Assembly (NCBI RefSeq): GCF_016834455.1 | Contig: NZ_CP069213.1 | Location: forward strand, 3,449,501 to 3,513,500 | Direction of reading: 5' to 3' | DNA length: 64,000 nucleotides | Source of the DNA: Shewanella litorisediminis | GTDB taxonomy: Bacteria > Pseudomonadota > Gammaproteobacteria > Enterobacterales > Shewanellaceae | Shown here: one piece after another, positions 46,260 through 55,569 of the stretch | Layout: every line of letters starts with the position of its first letter | Position numbering within the stretch: the stretch's first letter is position 1 | Made by a program: the position numbers and the translations under genes | Notes under the pieces: generated by a model | What the model was told of the DNA's origin: nothing | The model's input: only the letters and a program-made list of their open reading frames with translations | Databases searched by the model: none

Positions 46260-48167
46260 ATGATCACCCTGTCCCAGGCCCAGCTTATCCGCGGCAGTAA
46301 AGTACTGCTGGATGAGGCCAATCTCACCATTTATCCCGGTCACAAGGTCGGCCTTGTCGGCGCCAATGGCACCGGCAAATCCTCTTTGCTGGCATTGATT
46401 ATGGGCAAACTCAGCCTGGACAAGGGCGACATTCAGGTGCCCCGGGAGTGGCGTATTGCCTCGGTGGCCCAGGAAACCCCGGCACTGGAAGTCTCGGCAC
46501 TGGAATATGTGCTCGATGGCGACGTGGAGTTTCGCGAGCTCGAAGCGGGACTGCGAAAAGCCGAGGCCGACAACGATGGCCATGCCATTGCCGATCTGCA
46601 CGGCAAACTCGACGCCATCGGCGGCTACAGCATACGTGCCCGCGCCGGTGCCCTGCTGGCGGGCTTGGGCTTCAGCGAAGAAAAGCAGTCCGTGAGCGTG
46701 AAAAGCTTTTCCGGTGGCTGGCGTATGCGCCTTAACTTGGCTCAGGCCCTGCTTTGCCGCTCTGAATTGTTGCTGCTTGACGAACCCACCAACCACCTGG
46801 ATCTGGACACCATGTTCTGGCTCGAGGATTGGATCAAGAGCTACCCAGGCACCCTGGTGCTCATCAGCCACGACCGCGACTTCATCGACGCCATCGTGGA
46901 CGAAATTGTCCACGTGGAAAACCAAAAGCTCAACTTCTACAAGGGCAACTACAGCACCTTTGAACGCACCCGCGCCGAGCGTATGGCTCAGCAGCAGGTG
47001 GCCTTTGAGCGCCAGCAGCGTGAACGCGCCCACATGCAGTCCTTCGTTGACCGCTTCCGCTACAAGGCCAGCAAGGCCAAGCAGGCCCAGAGCCGCCTGA
47101 AGGCGCTGGAGAAGATGACAGAGCTCTTGCCCGCCAAGGCCGACAGCAAGTTTTATATGGAGTTTCGTGAGCCCGCGAGCCTGCCAAACCCGCTGGTGGC
47201 CATGGAAAACGTGTCTGTGGGTTATGGCGACACGCCCATCCTTGGCAAGGTGCACTTAAACCTGGTGCCCGGTGCCCGCATAGGTCTTTTGGGCCGCAAC
47301 GGCGCAGGTAAATCGACCCTGATCAAACTGCTGGCGAGCGAGCTTAAACCGCTCACCGGCAAGTACGAACCCAACCCCGGTCTCACCATTGGCTACTTTG
47401 CCCAGCATCAGCTGGAGTATTTGCACATGGACGACAGCCCGCTGATGCACCTGCAACGACTGGCGCCGAGCCACCGTGAACAGGAGCTGCGGGATTTTCT
47501 CGGTGGTTTTGGCTTTAATGGCGACATGGCGCTCTCGCCGGTGGCGCCCTTCTCCGGCGGCGAAAAAGCCCGACTGGTGCTGGCGCTTTTGGTATGGCAG
47601 CGCCCCAACCTGTTGCTGCTCGACGAACCTACCAACCACCTGGATCTGGAAATGCGCCACGCCCTGACGCTGGCACTGCAAACCTTTGAAGGCGCCATGG
47701 TGATAGTGTCACACGACAGGCACCTGCTCAGACTCACCTGTAACGACTACTATCTGGTGGATGCCGGTCAGGTCAGCAGCTTTGACGGCGACCTTGAGGA
47801 TTACCATCAGTGGCTGCTGGACGCAGCAAAAGCCGCTGCCGCCAGGGTAAGCGATAACGACCCAGAGCGCCCGGCTCAGGACAAGAAGCAGCAAAAGCGA
47901 CTGGAAGCCGAACTGCGCCAAAAGCTCTCGCCACTGAGAAAGCAGCAAACCAAACTCGAAGATGAGCAGCATAAGCTGGCCAGCCGTCTGGCGGTAATTG
48001 AAGAGCGCCTGGCCGATACCAGCCTCTACGAGGCACAAAACAAGGCCGAGCTGACAAAAATTCTCGCCGAGCGCACGACGCTTGGTCAGCAGCAGGAAGA
48101 AAGCGAGATGGCGTGGCTGGAGCTTCAGGAGCAAATCGATGCCATCGAACAGGCGGCCCAGCTCTGA
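46260..48167 (+). CDS. yheS: ABC-F ATPase YheS
   Basis: The ATG at 46260 (MITLSQAQLIRGSKVLLDEANL) gives 635 residues, as in E. coli YheS (637). Two ABC domains without membrane segments carry Walker A motifs GANGTGKSS and GRNGAGKST and signatures FSGGWRMRL and FSGGEKARL. Between them is a long charged linker (about residues 240-310), and a coiled coil ends the protein (about 545-630). ABC-F proteins bind the ribosome E-site region and influence translation. The longer reading frame from 46068 has no good ribosome site and lies over yheV. It is the first gene of a small run with the next TIGR02444 gene. Confidence 0.94.
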   Translation: MITLSQAQLIRGSKVLLDEANLTIYPGHKVGLVGANGTGKSSLLALIMGKLSLDKGDIQVPREWRIASVAQETPALEVSALEYVLDGDVEFRELEAGLRKAEADNDGHAIADLHGKLDAIGGYSIRARAGALLAGLGFSEEKQSVSVKSFSGGWRMRLNLAQALLCRSELLLLDEPTNHLDLDTMFWLEDWIKSYPGTLVLISHDRDFIDAIVDEIVHVENQKLNFYKGNYSTFERTRAERMAQQQVAFERQQRERAHMQSFVDRFRYKASKAKQAQSRLKALEKMTELLPAKADSKFYMEFREPASLPNPLVAMENVSVGYGDTPILGKVHLNLVPGARIGLLGRNGAGKSTLIKLLASELKPLTGKYEPNPGLTIGYFAQHQLEYLHMDDSPLMHLQRLAPSHREQELRDFLGGFGFNGDMALSPVAPFSGGEKARLVLALLVWQRPNLLLLDEPTNHLDLEMRHALTLALQTFEGAMVIVSHDRHLLRLTCNDYYLVDAGQVSSFDGDLEDYHQWLLDAAKAAAARVSDNDPERPAQDKKQQKRLEAELRQKLSPLRKQQTKLEDEQHKLASRLAVIEERLADTSLYEAQNKAELTKILAERTTLGQQQEESEMAWLELQEQIDAIEQAAQL

Positions 48168-48211
48168 CTCAGCCCAAATAAGCCAGCCCTAATGGAACAA
48201 GGAGTCTTTAA

Positions 48212-48658
48212 TTGATCTCTGAGGAAGTATTCACCCGCGAACTCTGGCAAGCCTGTGAGACCCATTACAGCCAGCACGAAGCGCTTTGCCTGTCGCTGCA
48301 GGATGATTGCCAAATCAATGTCAATCTGTTGCTGCTGGCGAGCGAGCTCGACAGGCGCGGCATTGGCCTTGATCAGAGCCAGTGGCAACTGCTGATTATC
48401 GAAGTGGCCGCCTGGGATGAACGCCTGATAGGTCCCTATCGCCGTCTGCGGCAACTGGCCAAAAGCAGCCTGAGCGAAGAAGAATACCGGCAGATGCTGG
48501 ACGTGGAGCTGATGATGGAACGCAAGGTGCAAAATCTGCTGCTCCATCGCCTGAACCAGTTGCCCACCAGCCAGGGCGAAACAAACAACCTGAAGCTTTT
48601 ACTGGCGGAGTTCGGGCTGGATATTGAGGTTGCCGCCGCACTCATCCATCAGGGTTGA
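48212..48658 (+). CDS. TIGR02444/DUF2390 family protein
   Basis: A TTG start at 48212 is supported by AAGGAG six bases upstream; no ATG fits as well. The 148-residue protein contains FTRELWQACETHYSQHEALCLSLQDDCQINVNLLLLASELDRRG and ending segments typical of TIGR02444, an uncharacterised all-helical family in gammaproteobacteria. No signal peptide or membrane helix is seen. It follows yheS by 44 nt and is in its transcript in many related genomes. Confidence 0.82.
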   Translation: MISEEVFTRELWQACETHYSQHEALCLSLQDDCQINVNLLLLASELDRRGIGLDQSQWQLLIIEVAAWDERLIGPYRRLRQLAKSSLSEEEYRQMLDVELMMERKVQNLLLHRLNQLPTSQGETNNLKLLLAEFGLDIEVAAALIHQG

Positions 48659-48702
48659 GCAAGCAAGGAATACCTCCCAAAACAACGCATAAGACAGACA
48701 TA

Positions 48703-48728
48703 AAAAAAGCGCCCTGAGGCGCTTTTTT
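48703..48728. terminator. Bidirectional intrinsic terminator
   Basis: The arms AAAAAAGCGCC and GGCGCTTTTTT pair around a 4-nt loop. It lies between the TIGR02444 gene and the convergent GMC gene. Confidence 0.92.
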
Positions 48729-48793
48729 TATGGAACAACCCATCCACAATACCCTGACTAACTCAAGTATTCGGCATTTACCGCCGTCAGCGC

Positions 48794-50485
48794 TTACAGC
48801 AACGCAGCGGGAGAGATTGTTTCTGATGCCGTCTCCGGCGCTGCATCTGCGACAGGGTCGGTATCAGGTGCGGTTTCGGGCACCTTGCTCCCCGGCGCCA
48901 AACGTCCGCCCAGGGCGGTGGCATTTTTGGCCACCATGCCATAAATCGACAGCTGCGGATTGGCCCCCAGACTGGTGGGAAACACCGAGCCATCCATCAC
49001 CGACAGATTTTCCAGATAATGGCTTTGGCCGAGACTGTCGACCATGGCTTTATTCTTATCTTCACCCATGGGGCAACCGCCCATCACGTGGGCCGAGGCC
49101 ACCACGGTTTTAAGGGGCGCCAGCGACATATCGGCAATGGCGGCCCTTGCCTCCTGCCAGGAATTCAAATAGCCCACACCTTCACTGATGGGCAACACCC
49201 TGCGGGCCCCGGCGGCAAATTGCAGCTCGGCCATGCTGGCAAAGGCGGCTCTGGCCGCGCGCCAGAACGGCTCCGTCAGTGGATAGTCGAGCTTAAAACC
49301 CCTGCCATCCAGACTCACGTTGCCGCCCTGGCTCTGGGGGTGAAAACCGTCACGCACCAGGGCTATTACCACCTGAAGCTGATTGAAGTTCGCCATCAGT
49401 TCCGCGTGGCTCTTTCCGAATCCCAGGGTTTTGGAGGCGATGAGAACAGGATGAATGGGCGGCACTTCAAGCTTGTAACCCAGTTCCCCGGCTGCGCCGT
49501 CACGCCAGACAAACTGGTCCGAATAAATCGACTGGGGCGCGCCGCTGTGGCCATTGATAGCTTCATCAAAGACCGCGCCCGATAGCACGGTTGGGTGTAA
49601 AAAGGTGCGTTTGCCCAGAAGCTGCATGGGGTCGGCAAGCCCGGAGCGCATCATCAGTACCGGAGTGTGAATAGCGCCACCGGCAAGAATATAGTGCCGC
49701 GCCTTGAGCATGAGTTTTTCGGGCCTCGGGGCCAGATTCTGATCCCGCGCCTGCACCCAGATCCCATAGACCTTGTCACCATGGTGTTCTATGGCGGTGG
49801 CTTCAAAACGGCTCAGCAGGGTGGCACCGGCCGACAGCGCCGCGGGAATGGTGGTGACCAGCATGGATTGCTTGGCATTAACAGGGCACCCCATGCCGCA
49901 ATAGCCGGTGTTCCAGCAGCCCAGCACATTGCGCTTGATAACGGTGTAATCCCATCCCAGTTGCTCACAGCCACGGCGCAACATGCCATTGTTTCTGTTG
50001 GGCTCGAATGCCCACTGACTGATGTGGAGCCTGGACTCCATCTGTTCAAACCAGGGCTCCAGCTCCTTGGCGGACAAGCCCTTAACGTTAAACTCCGATT
50101 GCCAGTACGCCAATGTCTCGGGTGGAGTGCGGATGGACGTAGTCCAGTTTACCGTGGTTGAGCCACCCACGGCGCGGCCCTGAAAGATACCAATGGCCTT
50201 GTCGGCGGTTTTAAGGGCCGCTGCCTGCTGGTACAGGTTGGGGTAGGCGGTGCGCTCTTCCATATCGAAATCGCGGGAGGAGCGCAGCGGGCCTTTTTCA
50301 ACCATGACCACCGACAGCCCTGCCTGGGTCAGGATGTCGGCAGCCACACCGCCACCGGCACCCGTGCCGATGATCACCACGTCCGCTTCGAGGGTTTCTG
50401 GTTTATCACCGCCCTGATAATCGCTGCCGTCCAGATGTTTCCAGCCCGACGCCAGCCCTTCATAAATAGGATCAACAATAGCCAT
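48794..50485 (-). CDS. GMC family flavin-dependent oxidoreductase
   Basis: A 563-residue FAD enzyme. The Rossmann motif is DVVIIGTGAGGGVAADIL near residue 34, and the GMC signature GRAVGGSTTVNW lies near 104. The C-terminal active-site region has SAHVMGGCPMGED (probable catalytic His) and GANPQLSIYGMVAKNA. The enzyme class oxidises alcohols such as sugars or polyols. No signal peptide is present; the adjacent gene codes for a Tat-exported protein, so export as a complex is likely. The tail is rich in Pro, Thr and Ala. It lies 9 nt after that gene. The substrate cannot be named. Confidence 0.9.
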   Translation of the reverse strand: MAIVDPIYEGLASGWKHLDGSDYQGGDKPETLEADVVIIGTGAGGGVAADILTQAGLSVVMVEKGPLRSSRDFDMEERTAYPNLYQQAAALKTADKAIGIFQGRAVGGSTTVNWTTSIRTPPETLAYWQSEFNVKGLSAKELEPWFEQMESRLHISQWAFEPNRNNGMLRRGCEQLGWDYTVIKRNVLGCWNTGYCGMGCPVNAKQSMLVTTIPAALSAGATLLSRFEATAIEHHGDKVYGIWVQARDQNLAPRPEKLMLKARHYILAGGAIHTPVLMMRSGLADPMQLLGKRTFLHPTVLSGAVFDEAINGHSGAPQSIYSDQFVWRDGAAGELGYKLEVPPIHPVLIASKTLGFGKSHAELMANFNQLQVVIALVRDGFHPQSQGGNVSLDGRGFKLDYPLTEPFWRAARAAFASMAELQFAAGARRVLPISEGVGYLNSWQEARAAIADMSLAPLKTVVASAHVMGGCPMGEDKNKAMVDSLGQSHYLENLSVMDGSVFPTSLGANPQLSIYGMVAKNATALGGRLAPGSKVPETAPDTDPVADAAPETASETISPAALL

Positions 50486-50494
50486 CAGGGTTCC

Positions 50495-51007
50495 TTAAGA
50501 CTTGATGCCCGGCAGTTCAGGCTTGGCGTAATTGAGCAAGCTCCAGTGCTCGGGGCAGCTGTAAAAGCTGGCCATTACCAGCTCCCTTAGCCCAAGATAG
50601 GCCTGATTAAACAGGGCAAGCCCACTCTCACGCCAGCTCTCCAGTTGATTGGCAAGCTCGGCAGGGCTTCTGAGCAGCAGCGGTGTCATATTGCCGGTCA
50701 GCAGCAGTAAGCCCAAACGGTTTTCAAGCAGATTCAGTAATTGCTCCAACTCGTCCCGCTGGGATGCCGGCAGCACAGAAATTGTGGCCTCTATGGCATC
50801 CAAAGTGCGGTTGACTGCGGCGTCACGGGGCACGGACATCTCAGGCAAGGCGCCATCCAACAGCACAGGCAGCAGCAGGCTGAACAGAATTCGGTGAGGC
50901 TTGTCACCATCGACCTCCAGGTCCAGTTGGGGCTGGTAAAGGCTTACGCCCAAGGCGAGTGCCGCTGTGCCCCCAAGAGCCGTCAGCAAAAATTTGCGTC
51001 TATTCAT
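50495..51007 (-). CDS. Tat-exported small subunit for the GMC oxidoreductase
   Basis: The ATG at 51005-51007 starts MNRRKFLLTALGGTAALALG, a twin-arginine signal peptide, and gives 170 residues (an upstream ATG adds 16 residues ahead of the Tat signal). No cofactor motif is present. Size, helical nature and its pairing with a GMC enzyme resemble gluconate 2-dehydrogenase subunit 3-type proteins, whose Tat signal carries the flavin subunit to the periplasm. It precedes the GMC gene by 9 nt, on the same strand, in a two-gene operon. Confidence 0.8.
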   Translation of the reverse strand: MNRRKFLLTALGGTAALALGVSLYQPQLDLEVDGDKPHRILFSLLLPVLLDGALPEMSVPRDAAVNRTLDAIEATISVLPASQRDELEQLLNLLENRLGLLLLTGNMTPLLLRSPAELANQLESWRESGLALFNQAYLGLRELVMASFYSCPEHWSLLNYAKPELPGIKS

Positions 51008-51180
51008 TGGTTTTGCCCCAAATTGAGGTCGGATATTCAGCCCAGATACAGACATCGACTGAGCTGCCAGTTATGGCAAGAGAAAGAGGCAACAGCAAGA
51101 GGTTTCTGCCCGGACCTGCTCGTGGTTATAATGGCTCAAATTAAACATACGTTTTATTTCAGGGCAACCCTTTCCAGCCA

Positions 51181-52158
51181 ATGACTTCCCAATTCACGCC
51201 TCCCTGGTGGGCCAAGAGCCCCCACATACAAACCATACTGCCGGTGCTGACCAAGCGCCCCACACCAGTGCTGCGTCGTGAACGTCTGGAATTGGAGGAC
51301 GGTGATTTTCTCGATTTGGACTGGCTGGGCCAGCCTGAAGAGGGCAAACCGGTTGTCATGGCCATTCACGGCCTGGAAGGCAGTGCCCGCTCCCACTATG
51401 CCAGCAGATTACTGCACGCCTGTGAAGCCCGGGGGCTTGCCGCCGTAGTGCACCACCATCGCAGCTGCTCTGGTGAATCCAATCGTTTGCCGCGATCGTA
51501 TCACAGTGGCGATACCCAGGACGTGGCCCACAGCATAAGACACATCCGCCGCCGCTATCCAAACAGTCCTGTTCTGGCCGTGGGTTACAGTCTGGGCGGC
51601 AATGTACTTGGCAAGTTCCTCGGGGAGCAACAAAGTGACAGTCCCATCGCCCGGGCCGTAGTGGTGTCGGCACCACTGCGCCTTGCAGCCTGCGCCAAAC
51701 GTCTGGAAAAAGGCTTTTCCCGGGTGTATCAGTCATACCTTATCCGTCAGCTGCAGGCCAAGCTTGCCTTTAAAGTCACGGATGCCCGCCTGGGGCCTGC
51801 TATGCCGGTCCACGCCCATGAAGTGGCACAACTCTCGACCTTTTATGATTTCGATGACAAGGTCACTGCGCCACTGCACGGCTTCAGCGATGTGCACGAC
51901 TACTACGACAGAGCCAGTGGGCTGCCATTTTTACGCAGTATTACAACACCAACCCTGGTGCTCCATGCCGCTGACGACCCCTTTATGACCGATGCCGTCA
52001 TCCCCCGCGCCGACGAACTTTCCAGCGCCGTGGAGTACGAGCTTAACCGCTACGGTGGCCATGTGGGCTTTATCGACGGCGGCAGCCCATGGCGGCCACA
52101 GTTTTACCTCGAGCGGCGCATCCTGGATTTTTTGCTGGCCGTACCTTCACCCAAATAA
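51181..52158 (+). CDS. yheT: YheT family alpha/beta hydrolase
   Basis: A 325-residue protein with the YheT signatures: PHIQTILPVL at the start, MAIHGLEGSARSHYA near 60, HHRSCSGESN near 97, nucleophile elbow GYSLGGNVLGKFL near 138, LHAADDPF and GGHVGFIDG. The catalytic triad would be Ser, Asp and His. The family (UPF0017) has esterase-like members with no established role in bacteria. It begins with an ATG just after CAGGGCAACCC... leader and is followed 9 nt later by yheU, which supports the gene order yheT-yheU-prkB of enterobacteria. Confidence 0.92.
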   Translation: MTSQFTPPWWAKSPHIQTILPVLTKRPTPVLRRERLELEDGDFLDLDWLGQPEEGKPVVMAIHGLEGSARSHYASRLLHACEARGLAAVVHHHRSCSGESNRLPRSYHSGDTQDVAHSIRHIRRRYPNSPVLAVGYSLGGNVLGKFLGEQQSDSPIARAVVVSAPLRLAACAKRLEKGFSRVYQSYLIRQLQAKLAFKVTDARLGPAMPVHAHEVAQLSTFYDFDDKVTAPLHGFSDVHDYYDRASGLPFLRSITTPTLVLHAADDPFMTDAVIPRADELSSAVEYELNRYGGHVGFIDGGSPWRPQFYLERRILDFLLAVPSPK

Positions 52159-52167
52159 GGACAGCCC

Positions 52168-52419
52168 ATGCTTATTCCCTACGACGCCTTAATTCAACTG
52201 CCGGCCGATACACTGAAAAACCTTATCCGCGAATACCTGCTGACCCAGGTAGAAGATGGCGGATTTGACAGTCTCGGTGAAACCCACCTGGAAGACGCCA
52301 TTGCCCGCTGCAAAGATATGCTCAAACGAGGTGAGCTGGTAGTGGAATATTCCGAAGACAATGACAGTGTCGGCATTCGTCATAAAAGCAGCCTGCCGTC
52401 ACAGCAATCCCAAGACTGA
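52168..52419 (+). CDS. yheU: YheU family protein
   Basis: An 83-residue protein starting MLIPYDALIQLPADTLKNLIREYLL, with LEDAIARCKDMLKRGELVVEYSEDND, characteristic of the UPF0270 YheU family. Function is unknown. It starts 9 nt after yheT with GGACAG as ribosome site and precedes prkB by 89 nt. The order matches E. coli. Confidence 0.92.
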   Translation: MLIPYDALIQLPADTLKNLIREYLLTQVEDGGFDSLGETHLEDAIARCKDMLKRGELVVEYSEDNDSVGIRHKSSLPSQQSQD

Positions 52420-52508
52420 CAGCCGACTATTGACCCGGAGCAGTCCGAGCCCGTATAACTAACGGGCCCGCGTTTTTATCAAAATTTTTTAACATTTCAG
52501 GAAGTGCC

Positions 52509-53396
52509 ATGTCTGCCAAGTATCCCATCATTGCTGTTACCGGTTCATCCGGCGCCGGGACCACGACGACAACCACGGCGTTTAACCATATCTTCCGCCA
52601 ACTTGATATTAATGCGGCCTATGTGGAAGGCGACAGTTTCCACCGCTATACCCGGGCGGAGATGGAAGTGATGATACGTAAGGCCAAGGCCGAGAATCGT
52701 GACATCAGCTATTTTGGCCCCGAAGCCAATGATTTTGGTCGCCTGGAAAAGTGTTTTGCCGATTACAGTGCCACCGGCCAGGGGGAGACCCGCAGTTACC
52801 TGCACACCTTCGATGAAGCCGTGCCCTACAACCAAATGCCCGGCACCTTTACCCAGTGGCGCCCACTGCCCGCCGACACCGACATGCTGTTTTATGAAGG
52901 CCTGCACGGCGGCGTGGTGACCAATGAGCACAATGTGGCCGAGCACGTGGATCTGCTGATTGGCATGGTGCCCATAGTCAACCTGGAATGGATCCAAAAA
53001 ATCATCCGCGACACCTCGGAGCGAGGCCACAGCCGCGAAAAGGTGATGAACTCCATCGTGCGTTCCATGGACGATTACATCAACCATATGACGCCGCAAT
53101 TCTCCCGCACCCACATCAACTTTCAGCGGGTGCCCACGGTCGATACGTCCAACCCCTTTTCGGCCAAAGCCATTCCCAGTCTCGACGAAAGCTTTGTGGT
53201 GATCCGTTTTCGCGGCATTAACAACGTGGATTTCCCTTACTATCTGTCGATGCTGCAGGGCAGCTTTATGTCACGGATGAACACCATGGTGGTTCCCGGT
53301 GGCAAGATGTCGCTGGCCATGGAACTAATCCTGACGCCGCTGATTAAGGCCCTGAAGGAAAAACGTGAAGCGCTGCATAACGGGGATAACTGTTAA
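52509..53396 (+). CDS. prkB: Phosphoribulokinase-like protein PrkB
   Basis: A 295-residue P-loop kinase. The nucleotide-binding loop is GSSGAGTTTTT near residue 12; EGDSFHRYTRAEM and FYEGLHGGVVT follow in the pattern of phosphoribulokinase. No carboxysome or Rubisco genes are near, and PrkB proteins of non-autotrophs have no demonstrated role. Synteny with yheTU and crp agrees with E. coli prkB. The ATG is preceded by CAGGAAG. Confidence 0.93.
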   Translation: MSAKYPIIAVTGSSGAGTTTTTTAFNHIFRQLDINAAYVEGDSFHRYTRAEMEVMIRKAKAENRDISYFGPEANDFGRLEKCFADYSATGQGETRSYLHTFDEAVPYNQMPGTFTQWRPLPADTDMLFYEGLHGGVVTNEHNVAEHVDLLIGMVPIVNLEWIQKIIRDTSERGHSREKVMNSIVRSMDDYINHMTPQFSRTHINFQRVPTVDTSNPFSAKAIPSLDESFVVIRFRGINNVDFPYYLSMLQGSFMSRMNTMVVPGGKMSLAMELILTPLIKALKEKREALHNGDNC

Positions 53397-53505
53397 CCGT
53401 CAGCATGAACGTAAAAATTTTACTTTTAACCGTCGCTTCAGCTTCTATTAATTGACACCCACTATGCTGTGTCTCGTCGGAATTTCAGGCGAAATAACGA
53501 TAGTT

Positions 53506-53563
53506 GACATACTCTTGGGAGTGGATTCCCCCATCTTGATCTGTTCACTCCCTTGAGTATGTC
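53506..53563. repeat. Imperfect 58-bp palindrome after prkB
   Basis: Arms GACATACTCTTGGGAGTG (53506-53523) and its partner at 53546-53563 pair over 16 of 18 positions, with a 22-nt loop. It lies between the prkB stop and the terminator of the opposite gene. There is no T-run, so it is not a simple terminator. Confidence 0.6.
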
Positions 53564-53636
53564 AGCGCTCCCAACCTACCTTTTTCCGTTGCTCACTCTT
53601 TTTTTTACGTGTCTGGCACCTTGCCCTGACCCAATA

Positions 53637-53662
53637 AAAAACCCGGACTTTGCCGGGCTTTC
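53637..53662 (-). terminator. Intrinsic terminator of the Sel1-repeat gene
   Basis: ACCCGG and CCGGGT-type arms with a short loop are followed on the minus strand by six T. It sits about 20 bases past the stop at 53681. Confidence 0.85.
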
Positions 53663-53680
53663 TTTTATTCTCTGACTGCA

Positions 53681-54457
53681 TCAGGGCTGAAGTGGGATAA
53701 CTTCGCGATAGGGTTTGCCCTGCTGATAATGTTGCAGTCGCTGATGGAACTCCTCTGCCTTGATGTCGGCCTGCTTTTTCAGCTCCAATGCCGAGATGGC
53801 TTTTTCCTGGGCTGCGATGGCTTTGTTGAAGTCACCCTGCTCTGCGTAGGCAGCCGCTAAGTTATCCAGATTGGTTGGGTCATTGGCGTCATTTTCCAGC
53901 AGCTTCAGCGCCAGGCTCACAGCCTTGTTGCCATCACGGTATCGGGCCTCGGGACAGGTCGCCAATATCCAGGCCACGTTGCCAAGCGACACCTCGTCAC
54001 CCACCAGCTGAAATTGCTCGACTGCACGGCCGCAGTTGCGCTCAACGCCGTCGCCGCCGGCTGCATAAATAAAACCGAGTCGGAAGTTGGCCCAACGCTC
54101 GCCTCTGAGGCTCATCTGCAAATACCAACGCTCGGCCTCGGCGAGGTTACGCTCTACCAACTGGCCTTCAAAACGTAAGTCGGCCAGGGTTTGCTGCGCC
54201 TTGGTGTGTCCCTGATTAGCCGCACGTCCAATCCATTCCAGTCCAAGCTCGGGAGACTTATCCACATAACGGCCAGAGACATACATGAGCCCCAGCAAAA
54301 ACTGTGCATCAGCATCATCCTGAACGGCGCGCATCTCAATGTGCAACAACTTACCTGCAGCCTGGTCGCTATCGGGCCTGGGCAATGAAAAAGCCTGAGC
54401 CGCCCCCGTATTCAACAACAGCACCATGGCCGCAGTCACAACTTGCCAGTACTTCAC
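53681..54457 (-). CDS. Sel1/TPR-repeat periplasmic protein
   Basis: The GTG at 54455-54457 is preceded by AAGGAG with a 7-base spacer. It gives 258 residues opening with the signal peptide VKYWQVVTAAMVLLLNTGAAQA; the ATG further up lies on top of that ribosome site. Sel1-type repeats (AQFLLGLMYVSGRYVDKSPELGLEWIGRAANQGH and two or three more) and TPR-like helices near residues 170-220 form a protein-protein interaction scaffold. No partner can be named. It stands between prkB and crp on the opposite strand. Confidence 0.85.
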   Translation of the reverse strand: MKYWQVVTAAMVLLLNTGAAQAFSLPRPDSDQAAGKLLHIEMRAVQDDADAQFLLGLMYVSGRYVDKSPELGLEWIGRAANQGHTKAQQTLADLRFEGQLVERNLAEAERWYLQMSLRGERWANFRLGFIYAAGGDGVERNCGRAVEQFQLVGDEVSLGNVAWILATCPEARYRDGNKAVSLALKLLENDANDPTNLDNLAAAYAEQGDFNKAIAAQEKAISALELKKQADIKAEEFHQRLQHYQQGKPYREVIPLQP

Positions 54458-54850
54458 AACTTGGCTCCTTATGCAATTTCCCATGAGTTAGCCAGAAAAC
54501 CCCCGTTATGTCGAGTATCAAAAAGTACCGCGAAACGGGAGAACCAGGCTCAAGGTATGAGCGTTGACGTCTATTCATGGTGGCGCACGCTAAAAACAAT
54601 CAGCAGCTCACAAAGCGACAACAACAGATGTGACCTGGTCGGCAGACTGGCTGATTATCCAAAGGTCCCATGCGGTATTTGTTGACATGACCGGGCAAAG
54701 CACCAAAATAAACCATTAATTTTGATGTGTAATTGCGTACATTCGATTGTTCTGAATTTCGATCTGCATCATGGTTTGACCAGGTACGTTGACGTAGAAT
54801 GCTTATTTAGAACGACCTTACTTAAGTTTTTTCATGCGAGGAACACGGGC
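54458..54850. other. Divergent region upstream of crp
   Basis: This gap carries the crp promoter and the promoter of the Sel1-repeat gene. The crp leader is long (the reading frame is open back to 54722 but lacks a ribosome site there). I found no convincing CRP site or other named operator. No gene is seen. Confidence 0.5.
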
Positions 54851-55486
54851 ATGGCACTGATTGGCAAACCGAAACCCGATCCAACTCTGGAATGGTTTTT
54901 ATCCCACTGTCATATTCACAAGTATCCGGCCAAGAGCACTCTGATCCACGCCGGTGAAGACTCAGACACCCTCTACTACATTGTAAAAGGTTCTGTCGCG
55001 GTTCTTATCAAGGATGAGGAAGGCAAGGAAATGATCCTCTCCTATCTCAACCAGGGCGACTTTATTGGCGAGCTGGGACTGTTTGAAGAGCAAGCCGAGC
55101 GCACCGCTTGGGTTCGCGCCAAGCAGGCTTGTGAAATTGCAGAAATTTCTTACAAGAAGTTTAAGCAGCTTATCCAGGTTAATCCTGAAATCCTGATGAA
55201 GCTGGCAGCCCAGATGTCAGTCCGTTTGCAAAGCACCAGCCAGAAAGTAGGTGATTTGGCCTTCCTGGATGTGGCAGGACGCATCGCCCAGACACTGCTG
55301 CATCTGGCCCGTCAGCCAGACGCCATGACCCACCCCGATGGTATGCAAATCAAAATCACCCGTCAGGAAATTGGTCAGATCGTTGGCTGCTCCCGCGAGA
55401 CCGTGGGCCGCATCCTGAAAATGCTTGAAGAACAAAACCTTATCCAGGCGCACGGCAAAACTATCGTGGTGTACGGCACCCGCTGA
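54851..55486 (+). CDS. crp: cAMP receptor protein
   Basis: From the ATG at 54851 ([20 protein letters not shown]) the product is 211 residues, like E. coli CRP (210). The cAMP-binding beta barrel includes [23 protein letters not shown] with the cAMP-contacting Glu and Arg. The C-terminal helix-turn-helix is [25 protein letters not shown], essentially the E. coli recognition helix. In Shewanella CRP is the main activator of anaerobic respiration genes, including nitrate and metal reduction. The longer open frame (from 54722) is rejected because family length fits 54851. A terminator follows. Confidence 0.97.
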   Translation: MALIGKPKPDPTLEWFLSHCHIHKYPAKSTLIHAGEDSDTLYYIVKGSVAVLIKDEEGKEMILSYLNQGDFIGELGLFEEQAERTAWVRAKQACEIAEISYKKFKQLIQVNPEILMKLAAQMSVRLQSTSQKVGDLAFLDVAGRIAQTLLHLARQPDAMTHPDGMQIKITRQEIGQIVGCSRETVGRILKMLEEQNLIQAHGKTIVVYGTR

Positions 55487-55520
55487 TTCCGCCTTCAGCT
55501 TGTCTTAAGTCTGCTCCGGT

Positions 55521-55554
55521 AAAGTGGCTCCCGATCTATCCGGAGCCACTTTTT
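55521..55554 (+). terminator. Intrinsic terminator of crp
   Basis: The arms AAGTGGCTCC and GGAGCCACTT pair perfectly around a 10-nt loop and are followed by five T. Confidence 0.9.
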
Positions 55555-55569
55555 CTTATAGGAGCATGT

